64,000 bases of DNA. It comes from Aequorivita sp. (GTDB taxonomy: Bacteria; Bacteroidota; Bacteroidia; Flavobacteriales; Flavobacteriaceae). Below, in pieces: positions 50,771-60,096 of this stretch. The stretch lies in assembly GCA_030690315.1 (NCBI GenBank), contig JAUYGY010000036.1, positions 124,001 to 188,000 of the forward strand, given 5' to 3'. The position numbers were made by a program, and so were the translations under genes. Numbering within the stretch: position 1 is the first letter of the stretch; each line of letters opens with the position of its first letter. The notes below the pieces were generated by a model. That model was given only the letters and a program-made list of their open reading frames with translations, was not told the DNA's origin and did no database searches.

Positions 50771-53611
50771 TCAATGCGCCTCCAGCCAATTCTCCCCAAC
50801 CCCCAAATCTACATCCAATGGCACGGTGAGTTTGTATGCGTTCTCCATTTCGTGCTTCACCATTACTTTTAGTTTTTCAACCTCCGGTTTATAAGCGTCA
50901 AAAACAAGTTCATCATGCACTTGCAGCAACATTTTGCTTTGGTAGTTTTCCGCTTCCAACTTGTTGTAGATGTTTATCATCGCGATTTTAATGATGTCTG
51001 CAGCGCTTCCCTGAATTGGGGCGTTCACTGCATTTCGCTCCGCCGCGCCACGCACAACTTGATTGCTTCCGTTGATGTCTTTTAAATAACGTCTTCTTCC
51101 TAAAACCGTTTGTACATATCCATTTTCACGGGCAAATTGAATTTGTTCGCTAATGTAATTACGAAGTTTTGGGTAGGTTTTGTAATAAGTGTCAATCAAA
51201 TCTTTGGCCTCGCCTCGGGAAAGGTCGGTTTGGTTGCTCAATCCGAAAGCGGAAACGCCGTAAATAATCCCAAAGTTCACTGTTTTTGCATTGCTTCGTT
51301 GCTCACGCGTCACTTCATTTAAAGGAACATTGAACACTTTTGAAGCCGTGGAAGCGTGAATATCCTCGCCATTTTTAAAGGCTTCAATCATCGTGTCTTC
51401 CTCGCTCAAAGCGGCAATAATGCGCAATTCTATTTGCGAATAATCCGCCGACATTAAAACAAAATCATCGTTTCTCGGAATAAACGCTTTCCGAACTTCG
51501 CGCCCGCGTTCGGTTCTAATTGGGATATTTTGAAGGTTTGGATTGTTGCTGCTCAGTCGGCCCGTGGCTGCAACGGTTTGCATATAATCTGTATGCACAC
51601 GGCCGGTGGAAGGCTCCACTTGCCCCGGAAGAGCATCAACATACGTGCTTTTCAATTTCGATAGCCCCCGGTATTCCAAAACATCACGGATTATTTTGTG
51701 GTCTTTTGCCAAATATGAAAGCACATCTTCGGCGGTGGAATACTGCCCTGTTTTGGTTTTTTTTGGCTTCTCAATCAACTTCATTTTTTCGAAAAGAATA
51801 TCGCCCAACTGCTTTGGCGAAGCGATGTTGAAGGTTTCGCCCGCTTCTTCGTAAATATGTTGTTCCAGTTGTAGAATATCTTTATCCAACGCTACGGAAA
51901 GTTTTTTAAGAAATTCCTCGTCAAGGTTGATGCCTTCCAATTCCATGGCAGCCAAAACCCGAAGTAGTGGCACTTCTATTTCATCAAAAAGCTTTTGGGT
52001 GTTCGCTTCGCCCAGTTCTTTTTCAAAATGCTCTTTCAGCTGAAAGGTTACGTCGGCATCTTCAACTGCGTATTCTGTTTGTTTTTCAACGGATACTTCC
52101 CGCATGTTGAGTTGGTTTTTACCTTTTTTACCAATCAATTCTGTGATTGAAACGGGCGTGTAATTCAAATACGTTTCGCTCAAAACGTCCATATTGTGAC
52201 GCATGTCTGGGTTTATAAGGTAATGTGCAAGCATCGTATCAAACAATTTTCCTTTTACCGAAATGTTGTATTTCGCCAAAACCTTAATGTCGTATTTCAA
52301 ATTTTGACCAATTTTCTGAATGGTTTCGTCTTCAAAAAACGGACGGAGTTCTTCCAAAAGTTGATGGGCTTCTTCCTTGTTTTCGTTGAAAGGAATATAG
52401 AAACCTTTTCCCTTTTCCCAAGAAAAAGCAATGCCAACAAGCTCTGCCTCCAGCGGATTCAAACTCGTGGTTTCGGTATCAAAACACACACTTTTCTGCT
52501 TCATTAAATTTTGAAGAAACAGTTTTTCGCCCATTCCCGGCTGTACGGTTTGGTAAAAATGTTCCGTATTTTCAATAGTTGCGCGGGAGTTGTAGCTTTT
52601 TATTTCTTCTGAAATTTCCTCGTTCCCACCGAAAAGGGAAAACTGGCCACTTCCGGCAGAAGCCGAAGTTGCTTTCTTTGCAGTTTCGGAATTTGAAATC
52701 TGCGTCACTCTTTCCGAAGCACCTTCTTCAGAAAACAATTTCAGAAATTGTTCTTTCAGTCTTCTAAATTCCAGTTCCTCAAAAATCTGCTGTACCTTTT
52801 CGCCGTCGGGCATAGAGAGCTCATAATCTTTTTCGTGGAAGGTAACATCGCAGGTTGTGCAAATGGTGGCGAGCTTTTTGGAGAGCATTCCAAGTTCGGC
52901 ATTGGCTTCCACTTTTGCTTTCATGGCGCCTTTCAGTTTATCCGTATTTGCCAAAAGGTTTTCCATCGAACCGAATTCAGCAATAAATTTCATGGCTGTT
53001 TTTTCGCCCACGCCCGGCAATCCGGGAATGTTATCGCTGGCGTCGCCCATCATTCCCAAATAATCAATCACCTGTTCGGGACGTTCAACGCCAAAACGCT
53101 TTTGTACTTCGGGAATACCCCAAATTTCAATGGCATTGCCCATTCGTGCGGGGCGGTACATAAAAATATTTTCGGAAACCAATTGCCCAAAATCCTTATC
53201 GGGCGTAACCATAAAAACTTGGTAGCCCTGTTTTTCGGCTTGTTGCGCGAGGGTTCCAATGATATCATCGGCCTCCAAACCTGAAAGCTCCACGCAGGGA
53301 ATATGCATTGCCTTTATTATTTCCTGAATAATGGGGATGGATTGCCGGATAACATCGGGTGTTTCATTGCGATTGGCTTTATAATCTGGAAAAAGCTCGG
53401 TGCGTTCGGCACTTCCGTCTTTATCAAAGCAAACCGCCAAATGATCGGGACGTTCGCGGCGAATTACATCGAATAGCGAATTCATAAACCCCAAAATAGC
53501 TGAGGTGTCTTGCCCTTTGCTGTTGATTGTTGGGTTTTTAATAAATGCGAAATATCCCCGAAAAATAAGGGCGTAGGCATCGAGAAGGAAAAGGCGTTTT
53601 TGAGTGGACAT
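50771..53611 (-). CDS. polA: DNA polymerase I
   Basis: 946 aa, three-domain enzyme of repair and lagging-strand maturation. 5'-3' exonuclease at about 1-300 (FLLDAYALIFRGYFAFIKNP; GDASDNIPGLPGVGEKTA). 3'-5' exonuclease at about 335-530 with the metal-binding CFDTETTSLNPLEAE motif intact, so proofreading is likely. The polymerase domain holds SADYSQIELRIIAALSEEDT, RSNAKTVNFGIIYGVSAFGL (O helix with the Phe of ddNTP-discriminating enzymes) and QVHDELVFD. Complete and typical; a heptad repeat touches its 3' end. Confidence 0.97.
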   Translation of the reverse strand: MSTQKRLFLLDAYALIFRGYFAFIKNPTINSKGQDTSAILGFMNSLFDVIRRERPDHLAVCFDKDGSAERTELFPDYKANRNETPDVIRQSIPIIQEIIKAMHIPCVELSGLEADDIIGTLAQQAEKQGYQVFMVTPDKDFGQLVSENIFMYRPARMGNAIEIWGIPEVQKRFGVERPEQVIDYLGMMGDASDNIPGLPGVGEKTAMKFIAEFGSMENLLANTDKLKGAMKAKVEANAELGMLSKKLATICTTCDVTFHEKDYELSMPDGEKVQQIFEELEFRRLKEQFLKLFSEEGASERVTQISNSETAKKATSASAGSGQFSLFGGNEEISEEIKSYNSRATIENTEHFYQTVQPGMGEKLFLQNLMKQKSVCFDTETTSLNPLEAELVGIAFSWEKGKGFYIPFNENKEEAHQLLEELRPFFEDETIQKIGQNLKYDIKVLAKYNISVKGKLFDTMLAHYLINPDMRHNMDVLSETYLNYTPVSITELIGKKGKNQLNMREVSVEKQTEYAVEDADVTFQLKEHFEKELGEANTQKLFDEIEVPLLRVLAAMELEGINLDEEFLKKLSVALDKDILQLEQHIYEEAGETFNIASPKQLGDILFEKMKLIEKPKKTKTGQYSTAEDVLSYLAKDHKIIRDVLEYRGLSKLKSTYVDALPGQVEPSTGRVHTDYMQTVAATGRLSSNNPNLQNIPIRTERGREVRKAFIPRNDDFVLMSADYSQIELRIIAALSEEDTMIEAFKNGEDIHASTASKVFNVPLNEVTREQRSNAKTVNFGIIYGVSAFGLSNQTDLSRGEAKDLIDTYYKTYPKLRNYISEQIQFARENGYVQTVLGRRRYLKDINGSNQVVRGAAERNAVNAPIQGSAADIIKIAMINIYNKLEAENYQSKMLLQVHDELVFDAYKPEVEKLKVMVKHEMENAYKLTVPLDVDLGVGENWLEAH

Positions 53612-53802
53612 GTTTTATATTTAATTCTGAATGTCTCCCCGAGTGTTTCGGCTGCGCTCAGCATAAACAACATCGAGGGGTATTTTAGGCAACTATTCGC
53701 TTGTAGTTGTTGACTGTGCAAACGGACACTGCTCTTGTCTTCAAAAATAAAAAGAACACTTCACAAATGAAGGGTTTTATTTGAAAAAGAAATAATCTTC
53801 CC

Positions 53803-53835
53803 AGACTTGTCAGGTTTTAAAAACCCAATAGGTCT
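53803..53835. repeat. Degenerate copy of the interspersed palindrome
   Basis: AGACTTGTCAGGTTTTAAAA then ACCCAATAGGTCT, an imperfect version of the palindrome family seen intact at 3653-3683. Upstream of the isoaspartyl peptidase gene. Confidence 0.45.
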
Positions 53836-53862
53836 TTTCGCATAAATATTAAAACCAAAGTG

Positions 53863-53870
53863 TACTTTTG
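53863..53870 (+). promoter_or_regulatory. Putative iaaA promoter -7 box
   Basis: TACTTTTG, a match to TAnnTTTG, 21 bases upstream of the ATG at 53892. Confidence 0.4.
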
Positions 53871-53891
53871 CCACAATAAATAATAACAATA

Positions 53892-54827
53892 ATGAATACG
53901 AAATATTCCTTGGTAATCCACGGCGGCGCCGGAACACTTGTAAAAGGATTGATGACCCCCGAAAAGGAAGAAGAATATAAAGCAGCTTTAAACGAAGCGC
54001 TTGAAAAAGGATATGCCGTTTTGGAAAATAATGGCTCGGCAATGGAAGCTATTGAAATTGCCGTAAACCATTTGGAAGATTCCCCACTTTTTAACGCGGG
54101 AAAAGGAAGTGTTTTCACTAATGACGGTACCCACGAAATGGACGCCGCCATTATGGACGGCCAAACATTGGATGCGGGCGCGGTTTCATTGATTACGGGA
54201 ATTAAAAACCCAGTTTCCTTGGCGCGCGATATAATGGAAAAAACCGATCACGTTTTTTTGGCTGGCGAAGGTGCGATGCGTTTCGCAAAAAGTCTGGGCT
54301 ACACTATAGAAACTCCGGAATATTTTTATGACGAACACCGCTATCAGCAGTGGCAAAATATAAAAGATAGCGATAAGTTTGAGCTGGATCACAGCATGAA
54401 AAAGGAAGGAAAGTTTGGCACCGTGGGCGCCGTAGCTTGTGATAAAAAAGGGAATATTGCCGCTGCAACCTCAACCGGCGGAATGACCAATAAACGTTGG
54501 GGCCGCGTTGGCGATAGTCCAATGATTGGCGCCGGCACCTATGCCAACAATAAAACCTGTGCGGTAAGTTGTACGGGTAGCGGCGAATTCTTCATTCGTG
54601 GTGTGGTGGCTTATGACGTTTCGTGCTTGATGGAATATAAAGGAATGACTTTGGAAGAAGCCGCTTCCGAGGTAATAAACAAAAGGGTTTTGGAAATTGG
54701 TGGCGACGGCGGTTTGATTGCCGTGGATGCCAAAGGAAACATCGCAATGCCTTTTAATACTGAAGGAATGTACCGTGCTTTTAAAACTTCGGAAGGCGAA
54801 AAGCAAATCGGGATTTATAAAGAATAG
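53892..54827 (+). CDS. iaaA: Isoaspartyl dipeptidase/L-asparaginase (Ntn-hydrolase)
   Basis: 311 aa enzyme that autocleaves to free an N-terminal threonine. KEGKFGTVGAVACDKKG places the nucleophile at Thr177; SLVIHGGAGT at the N terminus, NAGKGSVFTNDGTHEMDAAI and TSTGGMTNKRWGRVGDSPMI are family signatures. No signal peptide, so cytoplasmic. Such enzymes hydrolyse beta-aspartyl dipeptides, including the beta-Asp-Arg released by cyanophycinase. Position beside cphB and cphA supports that role: it would free Asp and Arg at the last step of cyanophycin use. Confidence 0.92.
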   Translation: MNTKYSLVIHGGAGTLVKGLMTPEKEEEYKAALNEALEKGYAVLENNGSAMEAIEIAVNHLEDSPLFNAGKGSVFTNDGTHEMDAAIMDGQTLDAGAVSLITGIKNPVSLARDIMEKTDHVFLAGEGAMRFAKSLGYTIETPEYFYDEHRYQQWQNIKDSDKFELDHSMKKEGKFGTVGAVACDKKGNIAAATSTGGMTNKRWGRVGDSPMIGAGTYANNKTCAVSCTGSGEFFIRGVVAYDVSCLMEYKGMTLEEAASEVINKRVLEIGGDGGLIAVDAKGNIAMPFNTEGMYRAFKTSEGEKQIGIYKE

Positions 54828-54836
54828 TTCCATTTT

Positions 54837-54853
54837 CCTCCCCTTTGGGGAGG
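54837..54853. terminator. Short GC hairpin between convergent iaaA and cphB
   Basis: CCTCCCC-TTT-GGGGAGG, 7-bp perfect stem in the 36-base gap between the two stop codons; may serve both genes. The following AGGAGGGG resembles a common dispersed sequence. Confidence 0.5.
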
Positions 54854-54863
54854 CAGGAGGGGA

Positions 54864-55736
54864 CTATAAAGATTGAGATTCAATAACCCGAATATGGTGC
54901 GGGGAAATTTTAACTTTCTTTTTCTTAATATCGAAACGATCACCATTTGCCAAAATGTGGGTTTTTAAATTGGTAAGCGACATTGGCGAGCCGTCCTGAA
55001 CTACTTTTTGATTGTTGTGTTTCAGTTTTCTTGGATCGAAAAGAATTACCATTCCAGATCCAATTACCTCGGCCATATTGCAATTTTTAATAACCAAGCC
55101 AGTATCTTCTGCCAAACCTATACCAATCATTTTTGGAAAACGTGCAACAGCTTCCGCCAGCCTTCCGAAACGACCCCGGCGTATAAAATGTGAGTCAATA
55201 ATTAAATTTGGAATAAAGCCCATCCCTTCGCCCATGGATACTGCGCCTTTTGTAAATGCCTCTTTTATTCCACCGCCTTTTATCATTTCTTGGCTCATAC
55301 ACATTGCACCCGCGCTCGTTCCGGCAACTACAAAATTTTCATTTTCGTATCGTTGCTGAATAATTTTGTGAAGCAATGTACCTCCAATATATTGAACGAT
55401 CTTTGATTGGTCCCCGCCAGAAAACATTACGCAATTGGCTTTTTTCATCAAATCAAGGTAGCTCTGTTCTTCTGCTTCGTCACGATTTCGAATGTCCATA
55501 ATATGAACATTTTCACAACCCAGTTTTTTGAAAGCTTGCAAATAATTTTCGCTCACTTCATTCGGAATACTGGAAGCCGTTGGAATTACAACAATCATAG
55601 CATCTTTGCCGCCACTCTCTCGAACCACCCGTGAAAGAATTCCTGATTGAATGTATTCTAAAGTGTATATTTCACTTTGTTCAATGCCCTTATCTTCATT
55701 ACCACCTATGGGGATCAGTGTGCCTTTAACGCTCAT
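54864..55736 (-). CDS. cphB: Cyanophycinase
   Basis: 290 aa serine hydrolase of peptidase family S51, cutting cyanophycin (multi-L-arginyl-poly-L-aspartate) to beta-Asp-Arg dipeptides. GTLIPIGGNEDKG at the N terminus, VMFSGGDQSKIVQYIGGT, and the nucleophile loop VVAGTSAGAMCMSQEM (Ser141) are diagnostic, as is DSHFIRRGRFGRLAEAVARF, which includes the catalytic His region. No signal peptide, so it works on intracellular granules. Divergent from cphA, convergent with iaaA. Confidence 0.94.
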   Translation of the reverse strand: MSVKGTLIPIGGNEDKGIEQSEIYTLEYIQSGILSRVVRESGGKDAMIVVIPTASSIPNEVSENYLQAFKKLGCENVHIMDIRNRDEAEEQSYLDLMKKANCVMFSGGDQSKIVQYIGGTLLHKIIQQRYENENFVVAGTSAGAMCMSQEMIKGGGIKEAFTKGAVSMGEGMGFIPNLIIDSHFIRRGRFGRLAEAVARFPKMIGIGLAEDTGLVIKNCNMAEVIGSGMVILFDPRKLKHNNQKVVQDGSPMSLTNLKTHILANGDRFDIKKKKVKISPHHIRVIESQSL

Positions 55737-55756
55737 GAATTTATTTGATTTGCGGG

Positions 55757-55764
55757 CAAAAATA
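55757..55764 (-). promoter_or_regulatory. Putative cphB promoter -7 box
   Basis: Minus strand TATTTTTG in the 96-base cphB-cphA divergent gap, matching TAnnTTTG. Confidence 0.4.
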
Positions 55765-55832
55765 CATTAATTGTTATAAAAATTAATCATATATTTATCA
55801 AATTCGAACTAAACTAACAAATCCGTCAATAT

Positions 55833-58469
55833 ATGCGAATTAGAGAAATCAACGCCATGCGAGGGCCAAATTACTGGTCTATCCGTCGTCATAAATTAAT
55901 AGTAATGGTTCTGGATTTGGAAGAAATGGAAGAGCTTCCATCCAATAAAATTGAAGGCTTCACAGATCGATTTAAAGCGATGTTCCCTAGTATGTACAGC
56001 CATCGTTGCAGCGTGGGCGAACCCGGCGGTTTTTTCCAAAGAGTAGATGAAGGTACTTGGATGGGACATATTATTGAGCACATCGCCTTGGAAATACAGA
56101 CATTGGCAGATATGGATACGGGCTTCGGAAGAACTCGTGATTACGGAGAAAAAGGAGTTTATAATGTAGTTTTCAGCTATATTGAAGAAAACGTGGGGCG
56201 TTATGCCGCCAATGCTGCGGTTAATATTTGCAAAGCACTAATTGCAGGTGATAGTTATGATTTGGCAGCAGATATTCAAAAAATGCGTGAAATACGTGAA
56301 GACGAACGTTTGGGTCCAAGTACAGGATCTATTGTGGAAGAAGCAGAAGCAAGAGGAATTCCTTGGATTCGATTGAATAAATATTCACTTTGCCAATTGG
56401 GATACGGCGCCAATCAAAAACGAATACAGGCAACGGTAACTTCAGAAACCAGTAGCATCGGCGTTGAATTAGCTTGCGATAAAGAAGACACAAAATACCT
56501 TTTGGAACAAGCCCAAATTGAAGTCCCGCGCGGCGATATTATTTCGAGGGAAGGCAGTTTGGAAGAAGCCTGCAAGTATGTGGGCTATCCATTGGTGGTT
56601 AAACCCGTTGGCGGAAATCACGGCCGCGGAATCACGGTAAATGTAAATACTTATGAAGATGCTTTGGTAGCCTTTCACGCTGCCAAACTTGTTTCCCCAA
56701 AAGTAATTATCGAAAAATATATCACAGGCGAAGATTACCGTTTGCTAGTTATTAATAACGTTTTGGTTGCAGCCGCAAAAAGAAGCCCCGCCCACATTAT
56801 TGGCGATGGAAAATCAACAATCAAGGAATTGGTTGATGAGGTTAACCAAGACTCCCGCCGTGGCTATGGGCACGAAAATGTACTTACCAAAATCACGATA
56901 AACGATTTGACCAAAACCATCATCGCCGCAAAAGGTTATACCGAAAATTCCGTGCCAAAGGAAGGTGAAAAAGTTATCCTGAAAGACACCGCAAACCTCA
57001 GTACGGGCGGCACCGCTGAAGATGTTACCGATATAGTGCACCCATCAAATGTCTCGATGGTAGAACGCATTTCAAAAATAATAGACCTCGATATTTGTGG
57101 AATAGACATTATGACTACAGACATCAGCCAACCATTGAACGAAACTGGTGGCGCTGTTTTGGAAGTGAATGCGGGACCAGGTTTCAGAATGCACTTGGCG
57201 CCCACAACTGGCTTGCCAAGAAATGTTGCCGCACCGGTAGTTGACAAACTATTTCCGCAACATCACGGGATAGGTAGAATTCCTATTATAGCAGTTACCG
57301 GAACCAACGGGAAAACAACAACAACCCGATTGATTGCCCACATGGCAAAAATGAAAGGGTTTCGAGTGGGCTACACCACCAGCGACGGGGTTTATATACA
57401 GAATAGACTTTTGATGAAAGGCGATTGTACGGGCCCGGCCAGTTCAGAATTTGTATTAAAGGATCCTACGGTAAATTTCGCAGTTTTGGAATGTGCCCGT
57501 GGCGGATTGCTTCGCGCAGGTCTCGGCTTTAAAAAATGTGACGTGGGCATTGTTACCAATGTGGCCGCAGACCATTTGGGGCTAAAAGGAATTCATACTG
57601 TAGAGCAATTGGCGAAAGTGAAGGGCGTAATCCCCGAAACCGTTTTGCCCGATGGCTATGCAATTTTGAACGCCGATGACGATTTGGTATATGAAATGCG
57701 AAGAACCATAAATTGCAACCTAGCTCTTTTCTCGATGGACGAGGAAAATCCACGCATCAAAGCGCTTCAAAAACTGGGCGGGATTACCGCCATTTATGAA
57801 AACGGATACGTTACACTATGTCGCGGCACTTGGAAAATGCGCATTATGAAAGCTGAAAATATTCCGCTTACTTTTGGTGGGAAAGCAGAATTTATGATTC
57901 AGAATATCCTTCCGGCAGTAATTGCAGCAAACGTTCGCGGAATTGGGATTGAAGATATGAAAATAGCTTTGGAAACCTTTATTCCTTCAGCATCACAAAC
58001 ACCGGGCAGATTGAATCTTTTTCAGTTTGAAAACTTTGCTATTTTGCTGGATTATGCACATAACCCTGCTGGCATGCGGGCACTTCAAAAATTTACTGAT
58101 TCACTAGAGGCTTCAGAGAAAATTGGAATAATTGCAGGTGTGGGCGACAGAAGGGAAGAAGATACAAACCAATTGGGAAGCATAGCCGCTGAAATGTTTG
58201 ACGAAATAATTATTAGGCAGGACAAAAATCTTCGCGGAAAATCGGAAGAGGAATTGATAAAAATGTTGGTCGCTGGTATTAAAATGAAGGATCCCCACAA
58301 GAAAACAACGATTATCCCTTCAGAAAAAGAAGCTATTACCCACGCCGTGAACAATGCCAAAAAAGGCTCGTTGATTATTTGCTGTAGCGATGTAATTCCA
58401 GACGCCTTGGATCTTGTGATGAAGTTTAAGGAAATGGAGAGCAGCGGACAAATTATTTTCGCTCAGTAA
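55833..58469 (+). CDS. cphA: Cyanophycin synthetase
   Basis: 878 aa, full length for CphA1-type enzymes, which polymerise Asp and Arg into the nitrogen reserve cyanophycin using ATP. The N-terminal domain (about 1-160) has MDTGFGRTRDYGEKGVYNVV. The ATP-grasp domain (about 210-480) holds YPLVVKPVGGNHGRGITVNV and EKYITGEDYRLLVINN. The Mur-ligase-like domain (about 485-878) has the P-loop GTNGKTTTTRLI at 490 and LLDYAHNPAGMRALQKF. All three domains and both ATP sites are intact, so it should be active. Divergent from cphB. Confidence 0.96.
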   Translation: MRIREINAMRGPNYWSIRRHKLIVMVLDLEEMEELPSNKIEGFTDRFKAMFPSMYSHRCSVGEPGGFFQRVDEGTWMGHIIEHIALEIQTLADMDTGFGRTRDYGEKGVYNVVFSYIEENVGRYAANAAVNICKALIAGDSYDLAADIQKMREIREDERLGPSTGSIVEEAEARGIPWIRLNKYSLCQLGYGANQKRIQATVTSETSSIGVELACDKEDTKYLLEQAQIEVPRGDIISREGSLEEACKYVGYPLVVKPVGGNHGRGITVNVNTYEDALVAFHAAKLVSPKVIIEKYITGEDYRLLVINNVLVAAAKRSPAHIIGDGKSTIKELVDEVNQDSRRGYGHENVLTKITINDLTKTIIAAKGYTENSVPKEGEKVILKDTANLSTGGTAEDVTDIVHPSNVSMVERISKIIDLDICGIDIMTTDISQPLNETGGAVLEVNAGPGFRMHLAPTTGLPRNVAAPVVDKLFPQHHGIGRIPIIAVTGTNGKTTTTRLIAHMAKMKGFRVGYTTSDGVYIQNRLLMKGDCTGPASSEFVLKDPTVNFAVLECARGGLLRAGLGFKKCDVGIVTNVAADHLGLKGIHTVEQLAKVKGVIPETVLPDGYAILNADDDLVYEMRRTINCNLALFSMDEENPRIKALQKLGGITAIYENGYVTLCRGTWKMRIMKAENIPLTFGGKAEFMIQNILPAVIAANVRGIGIEDMKIALETFIPSASQTPGRLNLFQFENFAILLDYAHNPAGMRALQKFTDSLEASEKIGIIAGVGDRREEDTNQLGSIAAEMFDEIIIRQDKNLRGKSEEELIKMLVAGIKMKDPHKKTTIIPSEKEAITHAVNNAKKGSLIICCSDVIPDALDLVMKFKEMESSGQIIFAQ

Positions 58470-58476
58470 AAAAGAA

Positions 58477-58502
58477 AAGTCGCTCCTCCTCAAAAGCGAC
58501 TT
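58477..58502 (+). terminator. Terminator of cphA
   Basis: AAGTCGCT (58477-58484) with AGCGACTT (58495-58502), 8-bp stem just after the cphA stop codon. Confidence 0.65.
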
Positions 58503-58547
58503 GACTTAAAAATTGAAATTCAATTCGGTAATTACCGTTTCAAAAAT

Positions 58548-58570
58548 AGCCCGCTCTTTTTAAGCGGGCT
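58548..58570 (-). terminator. Terminator of the sugar transporter gene
   Basis: AGCCCGCT (58548-58555) with AGCGGGCT (58563-58570); on the minus strand it is followed by a T-rich stretch, 31 bases beyond the transporter stop. Confidence 0.7.
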
Positions 58571-58600
58571 TTATGCTATTATTAAGTTAATGCAATTTTT

Positions 58601-59923
58601 TTACGCAGCATATTTTTTGGCAATTAGGTTTCTTCCCTTAAATATTCCGAAGAAAACAATGTAGCCATAACAGGCAATAACCAGAAATAAAGCCATTTTA
58701 AAGCCAATATTATCAGTCAAAAATCCATACATCGGCGGAATTACAGCACCTCCAAAAATAGCCATACAAAGCAATCCGGAAGCCTGAGGTTTTAAATCGC
58801 CCAACCCGTCAATGGTCAATGCAAAAATGGTTGGGAACATTATTGAATTGAAAAGCCCAACGGCCAGAATAGACCACATGGACACCAAACCGTAAGTGTG
58901 CATTGAGATAAGTAGCATAAGAACCGCTAAAGACGCAAAAATTGAAAGAACTTTCGTAGGCTTCATAATTCGAGTGAGATAGGCTCCCACAAACCTTCCA
59001 ATCATTGCCCCGCTCCAATAAAAAACAACGAAGGCACCAACGATCGCTTTATTGTCAATAGTGCTTAAATCAGTATTTAATAGATTTTCGGCAATATATT
59101 TCATTGTTGAATTTTCTAAAATAACTTCGGAAAGATTCATACTGAGGAAATAATTCACCAAAAAACTACCTATTGCCACTTCAGCACCCACATAAACAAA
59201 AATTCCGAGCGCGCCCAGCATCACGATTTTGTTTTTCAGGAGTTTCCCGTAACCGCCCACGGGACTTTTTTCCAATATCTTCGGAAGTTTTATAAAGACG
59301 AAAAGCAGTGCTAAAAATCCTATAAAAGCAGCAATGAAAAGGAAAGGAGTTTGCACTGCCGAAGCTTCTGAAACGTAATAAGCACTTTTGTCATTATCCG
59401 TTAAAACTGAAATTTCTGTTGAAGATTTTATGGTGTCGCTCAACAAAAATGAAGCACCAATTAAAGGTGCAATCGCCGTTCCCAATGAATTGAACGCTTG
59501 CGAAAGATTCAATCTGCTTGAAGCACCGTCCTCACTTCCCAAAACGGAAACATACGGGTTTGCCGCTACTTGCAATACGGTAATTCCACCCGCAAGTGTA
59601 AAATAGGCGACCAAAAATATCCAAAATTCCCTTTCGGAAGCGGCGGGATAAAAAAGCAAACACCCAACAGCCATAGTAATTAAACCAACGATAATTCCTT
59701 TTTTGTAACCTATTCTCGAAAGCAAAGCTCCAGCTGGAACAGAAATTACCAAATACGCCAAAAAGAAAGCGAACTGCACCAATACTGCCTGAAAATAGCT
59801 GAGCTCAAAAACGTCTTTTAACCTGGGAACCAAACTGTCCACCAAAACAGTGATAAATCCCCAAAGGAAAAAGAGAACGGTAACAGTAATAAATGCGGAG
59901 CGGAAGGATTTTTTTTCGGTCAT
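58601..59923 (-). CDS. FucP-family sugar:proton symporter (MFS)
   Basis: 440 aa with twelve transmembrane helices. FFLWGFITVLVDSLVPRLKD in helix 1 and AYFTLAGGITVLQVAANPYV in helix 4 are signatures of the FHS (fucose-glucose/galactose-N-acetylglucosamine) group. It imports a monosaccharide across the inner membrane. Next to glycosidases that release mannose and N-acetylglucosamine, these are the likely substrates (inference). First transporter of the right-end glycan locus, separated from the glycosylasparaginase gene by 173 bases with repeats. Confidence 0.9.
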   Translation of the reverse strand: MTEKKSFRSAFITVTVLFFLWGFITVLVDSLVPRLKDVFELSYFQAVLVQFAFFLAYLVISVPAGALLSRIGYKKGIIVGLITMAVGCLLFYPAASEREFWIFLVAYFTLAGGITVLQVAANPYVSVLGSEDGASSRLNLSQAFNSLGTAIAPLIGASFLLSDTIKSSTEISVLTDNDKSAYYVSEASAVQTPFLFIAAFIGFLALLFVFIKLPKILEKSPVGGYGKLLKNKIVMLGALGIFVYVGAEVAIGSFLVNYFLSMNLSEVILENSTMKYIAENLLNTDLSTIDNKAIVGAFVVFYWSGAMIGRFVGAYLTRIMKPTKVLSIFASLAVLMLLISMHTYGLVSMWSILAVGLFNSIMFPTIFALTIDGLGDLKPQASGLLCMAIFGGAVIPPMYGFLTDNIGFKMALFLVIACYGYIVFFGIFKGRNLIAKKYAA

Positions 59924-59948
59924 AATGAAATGATTCTATTGATATTTT

Positions 59949-59975
59949 GGATACTATGGATACTATGGATACTAT
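59949..59975. repeat. 9-bp tandem repeat, three copies
   Basis: GGATACTAT repeated three times without interruption, upstream of the transporter gene, followed by degenerate copies (GGATACTGT, GAATACTGT) to about 60012. Confidence 0.85.
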
Positions 59976-60030
59976 TGTTTCTTTAGATACCTTGGATACT
60001 GTGAATACTGTGGTTTATGAGCTTTTAAAC

Positions 60031-60087
60031 TTTGCGTCTTTGCGCCTTTGCGAGAAAAATTAGCACGCAAAGCCGCGAAGTCGCAAA
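60031..60087. repeat. 22-bp inverted repeat at the 3' end of the glycosylasparaginase gene
   Basis: TTTGCGTCTTTGCG... (60031-60052) pairs with CGCAAAGCCGCGAAG... (60066-60087) with 3 mismatches and a 13-base loop. Resembles dispersed TTTGCGxCTTTGCG repeats common in Bacteroidota; it may act as a terminator. Confidence 0.7.
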
Positions 60088-60096
60088 AAAATACTA

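Noticed and set aside
52748..53284. Open frame of about 178 codons on the plus strand opposite polA
   Set aside because: Lies wholly inside the conserved polA exonuclease region; no recognisable protein features.
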